Origin: Treponema sp.
Lineage (GTDB): Bacteria > Spirochaetota > Spirochaetia > Treponematales > Breznakiellaceae
Length of the DNA: 33,092 nucleotides
Direction of reading: 5' to 3'
NCBI GenBank assembly: GCA_031284195.1
Contig: JAITAI010000029.1
Span: 1 to 33,092 of the forward strand
In this document: positions 28,710 through 33,092 of the stretch, piece by piece
How the letters are laid out: every line of letters starts with the position of its first letter
Numbering within the stretch: the stretch's first letter is position 1
Made by a program: the position numbers and the translations under genes
The notes under the pieces: generated by a model
Database searches by the model: none
Seen by the model: only the letters and a program-made list of their open reading frames with translations
What the model was told of the DNA's origin: nothing

Positions 28710-29597
28710 ATGAAAAAAGCAGTTTCAGCAGCATTGATTATGCTGGCCGCTTGCTGTACGGTTTTTGCCAGCGGTAAGGCAGATGTAGGGTTTACTCTAT
28801 CCACGCTTAACAATCCATTTTTTGTTTCGATGAAAGACGGAGCTGAGTCAAAGGCAAAGGCTTTAGGGGTAAATTTGTCTATCACGGATGCGTCCGATGA
28901 TCCGGCAAAACAGGTAAAGGATATTGAGGATCTTGTAAATAAGGGGATCAAAGTTCTTATTGTCAATCCGGTTGATTCCGCTGCAGTCGCGCCAACTATC
29001 AAAGATGTCATCGCCAGGGGTATAAAAGTTATAGCGGTTGACCGGTATGTTGACGGCGTTACTGTTGATACCTACATAGGTACCGACAATGTGCTGGCCG
29101 CCAACAAAGCGGGTAAATCGTTTGTTCAAATTGTAGGGCCCAACGCAGTAATAGCTGTCCTTGAAGGTGTTCCCGCCGCATCCAGCAACATTGACCGCAT
29201 GGAAGGTTACCGGCAGGCCCTTACTGCGGCTGGATTGAAGGCCGCCGTTACGCAGACCGCCAACTATAACCGTGCCGAAGCCCTCACTGTTACTGAGAAT
29301 ATTTTACAGTCCAATCCCAACATTACCGCCATACTAGCGATGAATGATGAAATGGCACTCGGAGCGATAGAAGCCGTGCGTGCCAAGGCAAAAATTCCCG
29401 GAAAAGACATCCTGATAGCTGGTTTTGACGCAGGCGACGACGCACGCGCCGCTGTTAAAGCCGGTGAGATGATATATACAGTCGAGCAAAAAACGGTTCT
29501 GATGGGCGAGACGGCTGTAGAAACCGCTAAAAAATATATTAACGGCGCACAAGTTCCCGCAAATATTCCGATTGACGTTGAGATAATCACAAAATAG
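28710..29597 (+). CDS. rbsB: Sugar ABC transporter substrate-binding protein (RbsB-like)
   Basis: Signal peptide MKKAVSAALIMLAACCTVFASG; VGFTLSTLNNPFFVSMKDGAESKAKALGVNLSITDASDDPAKQVKDIEDLVNKGIKVLIVNPVDSAAV; GGAGG RBS. Confidence 0.95.
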   Translation: MKKAVSAALIMLAACCTVFASGKADVGFTLSTLNNPFFVSMKDGAESKAKALGVNLSITDASDDPAKQVKDIEDLVNKGIKVLIVNPVDSAAVAPTIKDVIARGIKVIAVDRYVDGVTVDTYIGTDNVLAANKAGKSFVQIVGPNAVIAVLEGVPAASSNIDRMEGYRQALTAAGLKAAVTQTANYNRAEALTVTENILQSNPNITAILAMNDEMALGAIEAVRAKAKIPGKDILIAGFDAGDDARAAVKAGEMIYTVEQKTVLMGETAVETAKKYINGAQVPANIPIDVEIITK

Positions 29598-29618
29598 CCA
29601 TAATTTTTTTAAGAATTG

Positions 29619-29661
29619 CCGGTTAAATCAGGTAAAGGGGAATTTTTACCAAATTAACCGG
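29619..29661 (+). terminator. Nested stem-loop between rbsB and fucU-like gene (possible partial terminator / mRNA stabiliser)
   Basis: CCGGTTAA (29619-29626)/TTAACCGG (29654-29661) enclosing GGTAAA (29631-29636)/TTTACC (29645-29650), followed by TTTTGCC. Confidence 0.55.
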
Positions 29662-29686
29662 TTTTGCCTAAAACAGGAGACTCTCT

Positions 29687-30115
29687 ATGCTAAAGAATAT
29701 TCCGTCCATCATTTCACCTGAATTGATGAAACTGCTTATGGAAATGGGCCACAATGACTATATTGTTTTGGCCGACGCTAACTATCCCGTTATGTCCGGC
29801 GCACGGCGCGCTACACGTCTTGACGGGGTTCCGGTGGACGTCCTTTTGGACGCAATCATGCGCTTCTTCCCGTTGGATGGTTTTGTCGAATTCCCTGTAA
29901 CACTGATGAAACCGCGCCCCAATGAAACTACGCCTGAGATTTGGTCGAAATTCGACATCATTTTGAAAAAATGGGACATCGAAAAAGCGTACAAGGAATT
30001 CCGCTTAATTGAAAGAATGGAGTTTTACGAGTATGCGAAAGGAGCATATGCTATCGTTCAAACTGGAACCACGGCGCGCTACGCCAATATAGCCCTTCAA
30101 AAGGGAGTTGTCTGA
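29687..30115 (+). CDS. RbsD/FucU family sugar mutarotase
   Basis: MLKNIPSIISPELMKLLMEMGHNDYIVLADANYPVMS...RFFPLDGFVEFPVTLMKP...RMEFYEYAKGAYAIVQTGTTARYANIALQKGVV. Confidence 0.88.
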   Translation: MLKNIPSIISPELMKLLMEMGHNDYIVLADANYPVMSGARRATRLDGVPVDVLLDAIMRFFPLDGFVEFPVTLMKPRPNETTPEIWSKFDIILKKWDIEKAYKEFRLIERMEFYEYAKGAYAIVQTGTTARYANIALQKGVV

Positions 30116-31323
30116 TGGGCAATAAAGCTTTAATCGAAAAAACACTTGTCTCGGGCGGCGGGATTTTCCGTTTGAATCCGGTGTTTGTGCCCCGACCCTT
30201 CGGAAAGGCCGGTTGCAGACTGAAACTTCATCCAGACGACTACTACGCGTACGGTCTGGAACGCGGTTCGATAAAAGAACGCTGGTTTTCCTCGACAATA
30301 ACTGCACAGAACGGCCCGCTGGCCGCTCCTGACGAGGGCATGAGCTATGTCGCTGTAAGCTATGACAGCCATGAAAAGTTTACGCTAAAGGAGGCTGTCA
30401 ATGAGTTGGGCGCACGGATTGTAGGCGGCGACCTTATGGATAAATACGGTGGCTGGCCCATGTATTCCAAATTCTTTGACTTCTTTAATCCGTTGTTTCA
30501 CCATGTCCATCTGATGTTTGAACACGCTGCCAAAGTTGGAAAACTTGGTAAACCGGAGTCCTACTACTTTCCACCTCAGTACAACAATCATAGCGGCGAA
30601 TTCAACGCCACATACTTCGGCTTCTCACCGGAAACAAAACCGGAGGATGTAAAGCAGCGTCTGCGCGATTATAATAAAGGTGATAATCGCATAACTGAAC
30701 TTTCACGCGCATACCGCGCCCAGATTGGCACCGGCTGGTATACACCGGCCGGAGTGATACATGCGCCCGCCTCACTGCTTACTTATGAACCGCAATGGAA
30801 TTCCGATGTAAATTCCGTACAGGAAAATGTGGTTTCGGGTGAAATTTATAACAGAGAATTCCTTGTGGCGGAATGTCCGCTGGATAAAAAAGATGACATT
30901 GACTACATTTTCAACCTGTTGGAATGGGAAAAAAATATAGACCCCGATTATAAAAGGCATTATTTCCGTCCGCCAGTCACGCATACATCGGATAGGGTGC
31001 ATCAAGAAAAATGGGTCTCATACGCAAATGATTATTTTTCGGCAAAAGAACTTACTGTTTTTCCGAGTCAGACTGTAATCGTAAAAGATGGGGCGGCTTA
31101 CGGTCTGATATGTACGCAGGGACACGGATTTTTGGAAAAGTTTGTTATAGAAGCTCCGGTTCTGCTGCGCTTCGGACAGCAAAGTTCCGATGAATTCTTT
31201 GTTACGGAAGATACGGCGCGACGCGGCGTTACCTTGTCCAATAAGAGTCCTGTAGAGCCGCTTGTGATATTAAAACATTTCGGCCCCAATCATCCCGATG
31301 TGCCCAAAAAGGTGCCGCAATGA
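30115..31323 (+). CDS. Uncharacterised 402-aa protein of sugar operon (possible cupin/sugar-isomerase-like enzyme)
   Basis: Long ORF translationally coupled on both sides (TGATG with upstream gene, ATGA with pfkB). Motifs HHVHLMFEHAAKVGKLGKPESYYFPP, GTGWYTPAGVIHAPASLLTYEPQW. Family not recognised with confidence. Confidence 0.8.
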   Translation: MGNKALIEKTLVSGGGIFRLNPVFVPRPFGKAGCRLKLHPDDYYAYGLERGSIKERWFSSTITAQNGPLAAPDEGMSYVAVSYDSHEKFTLKEAVNELGARIVGGDLMDKYGGWPMYSKFFDFFNPLFHHVHLMFEHAAKVGKLGKPESYYFPPQYNNHSGEFNATYFGFSPETKPEDVKQRLRDYNKGDNRITELSRAYRAQIGTGWYTPAGVIHAPASLLTYEPQWNSDVNSVQENVVSGEIYNREFLVAECPLDKKDDIDYIFNLLEWEKNIDPDYKRHYFRPPVTHTSDRVHQEKWVSYANDYFSAKELTVFPSQTVIVKDGAAYGLICTQGHGFLEKFVIEAPVLLRFGQQSSDEFFVTEDTARRGVTLSNKSPVEPLVILKHFGPNHPDVPKKVPQ

Positions 31324-32204
31324 AAGTCCTTGTATACGGCTCGCTCAACATAGATATTGTTTTTACAGTTGACCATATAGTTCTGCCGGGTGAAACGATA
31401 TCAAGCGCGTCTTTTGAGCGAAACGCGGGTGGCAAGGGTGCGAATCAGGCCGCCGCACTCGCAAAGGCGGGTCTTGACGTATTCATGGCGGGAAAGATCG
31501 GTATAGACGGCGAATTCCTGCTGAGAGTTCTTAATGCTTACGGTGTTGACACAAGCAATGTGTCCGTATACGAAGGAAGTACGGGAAACGCGCTGATACA
31601 GGTTGACAGAAACGGACAGAATTCCATCGTACTTTACGCCGGTGGCAACGGGGACATAAATACACTGGAAATTGAAAGAGTCATTTCCTCGTTTGACGCG
31701 GGTGACTTTATTATCATGCAGAACGAAATTTCTTGTACAAAAGAAATAATCATCGCTGCGAAAAAGCGCGACCTTAAAATTCACCTTAACCCGTCACCGT
31801 ACAACGAAAAAATTGAGACACTACCGCTTGAAGCGGTTGATTGTTTTTTTGTCAACGAGTTGGAAGGCGCGTCCCTCGCAGGTTTGCCGAAAGATACCCC
31901 GTTTGCAGACGTGCTGGATAACCTTACCGGGCGTTTTCCCGGATCTGAAATAATACTTACGGCGGGGAAAAAAGGCGCTTACTACGGACTGAATGACGCG
32001 AGGAAGTATGTCGGCATTGTTGACGTGCCGGTCGTTGACACAACGGGTGCAGGTGATACATTTACCGGATACTTCCTTGCCGCGCGCGCTAAAGGTTTTG
32101 TCATCCGCGAAGCGCTGGAAGTGGCCTCAAAAGCCTCATCTATAGCTGTCTCCCGCAAAGGCGCTATGGACTCTGTTCCGTTCGCCAAAGAAGTTTTCCT
32201 CTGA
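31320..32204 (+). CDS. PfkB family carbohydrate kinase (ribokinase-like)
   Basis: VLVYGSLNIDIVFTVDHIVLPGETISSASFERNAGGKGANQAAALAKAGLDVFMAGKIGIDGEF; VVDTTGAGDTFTGYFLAARAKG. Confidence 0.93.
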   Translation: MKVLVYGSLNIDIVFTVDHIVLPGETISSASFERNAGGKGANQAAALAKAGLDVFMAGKIGIDGEFLLRVLNAYGVDTSNVSVYEGSTGNALIQVDRNGQNSIVLYAGGNGDINTLEIERVISSFDAGDFIIMQNEISCTKEIIIAAKKRDLKIHLNPSPYNEKIETLPLEAVDCFFVNELEGASLAGLPKDTPFADVLDNLTGRFPGSEIILTAGKKGAYYGLNDARKYVGIVDVPVVDTTGAGDTFTGYFLAARAKGFVIREALEVASKASSIAVSRKGAMDSVPFAKEVFL

Positions 32205-32361
32205 AAACGTCTTCTGGAGGGTATGCCTCAAAATATTTGGAAATAGCGCCTCCTTAGAAAAGAATCAATCTATACCTAGTAAAATTCAAGGACAGCAATT
32301 CATCTTTCCCAACTGACGGCGGGAAATAGACACAAGAGGGGAAAAAATGTCATTATAAAAC

Positions 32362-32628
32362 ATGGATTCTGAAAAGTTAGGCGAGGCGAAACCGGCAGTA
32401 GAGATACCTGTAGAGGATTCGTGGATAACTGCGACACTGGTTCATCTTAATGTTGACGAGGCGGCTTTGCCCGCTTTTCGCGGGACGCTTTCGTATTTTG
32501 CCACGATGCAGACGGCGATGAAAAAGCGTTTGGCGGCGGTGTTTTCACGTGAAAATTTAACCAAAACTATGCTGGATAATTCCGGTGAGAGGGATAGTCA
32601 TTTTATCGTTGTCCTGAATGTTTTATAA
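32362..32628 (+). CDS. GatC-like protein (Asp/Glu-tRNA amidotransferase subunit C), possibly shortened
   Basis: ATLVHLNVDEAALPAFRGTLSYFATMQTA and C-terminal DNSGERDSHFIVVLNVL resemble GatC; directly upstream of gatA-like sequence. Confidence 0.5.
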   Translation: MDSEKLGEAKPAVEIPVEDSWITATLVHLNVDEAALPAFRGTLSYFATMQTAMKKRLAAVFSRENLTKTMLDNSGERDSHFIVVLNVL

Positions 32629-32670
32629 TTTTTGTAAAAACACAGAGGAAATTATGACCCTACCCGCGGG

Positions 32671-33092
32671 CTACGGTAATATTTTAAAGAATGGGAAGAT
32701 AAAATAGGCGTGTTTATCGAATTTGCACCCGAAAAAACGTCCGCCATCTCAAAAACCGCGTCTCCGCTGTCCGGTCTGCCCTTTGCCTTCAAAGATAACA
32801 TCGCCGTAAATAATTTTTCGCTAAGCTGCGGTTCAAAACTGCTTGCGGAGCTGAAAGCACCCGTATACGGCGACTGCGGCGCGAAAACTGGAAGATACGG
32901 GCGCGTCCGTAATCGGTAAAACCAACCTTGACGAATTCGGCATGGGGTCTTCCACCGACAATTCGAGGGTAAAGCGCACGAACAATCCGTGGGACACAAG
33001 CCGAGTCGCGGGCGGTTCATCGGGCGGTTCCGTCGCAGCGATGGCCGCCGGGCTGACTCCGTTTGCTCTAGGTTCTGACACGGGTGGTTCGA
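32671..33092 (+). pseudogene. GatA (amidase) 5' part, N-terminally truncated and frameshifted; runs off the window end
   Basis: [61 protein letters not shown], then +1 frame [76 protein letters not shown]. In-frame TAA immediately upstream. Confidence 0.75.

Overview
This looks like a spirochaete (Treponema-like) chromosomal segment; the taxonomy is an impression from the proteins and was not searched. It has three parts. (1) A vertically inherited-looking block at ~1.2-23.3 kb: 2-hydroxyacid dehydrogenase, GNAT acetyltransferase, M20 amidohydrolase, ArgA, two tandem giant LuxR/MalT-type (LAL) regulators, AsnS, D-Ala-D-Ala carboxypeptidase, LysM/M23 peptidase, LepB, FtsI/PBP2-like protein and an MptE-like DUF115 protein. 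(2) A nested transposon graveyard at ~23.4-26.05 kb holding IS1182-, IS3-, IS1- and a second IS3-type remnant. More IS debris lies at 12.6-14.0 kb. (3) A compact, translationally coupled sugar uptake/catabolism operon at 26.18-32.2 kb: rbsA-rbsC-rbsB, a FucU/RbsD-like mutarotase, an uncharacterised 402-aa protein and a PfkB kinase. It is followed by degraded gatC/gatA-like sequence at the window end. Best candidates for novelty are the 402-aa protein and its operon, a recurring promoter layout with the -10 box about 6 nt from the ATG (possible leaderless mRNAs), a dispersed GTTTCAAAA..TTTTGAAAC palindrome family, and a 42-bp tandem-repeat element. No CRISPR array, rRNA gene or convincing intact tRNA gene was seen.
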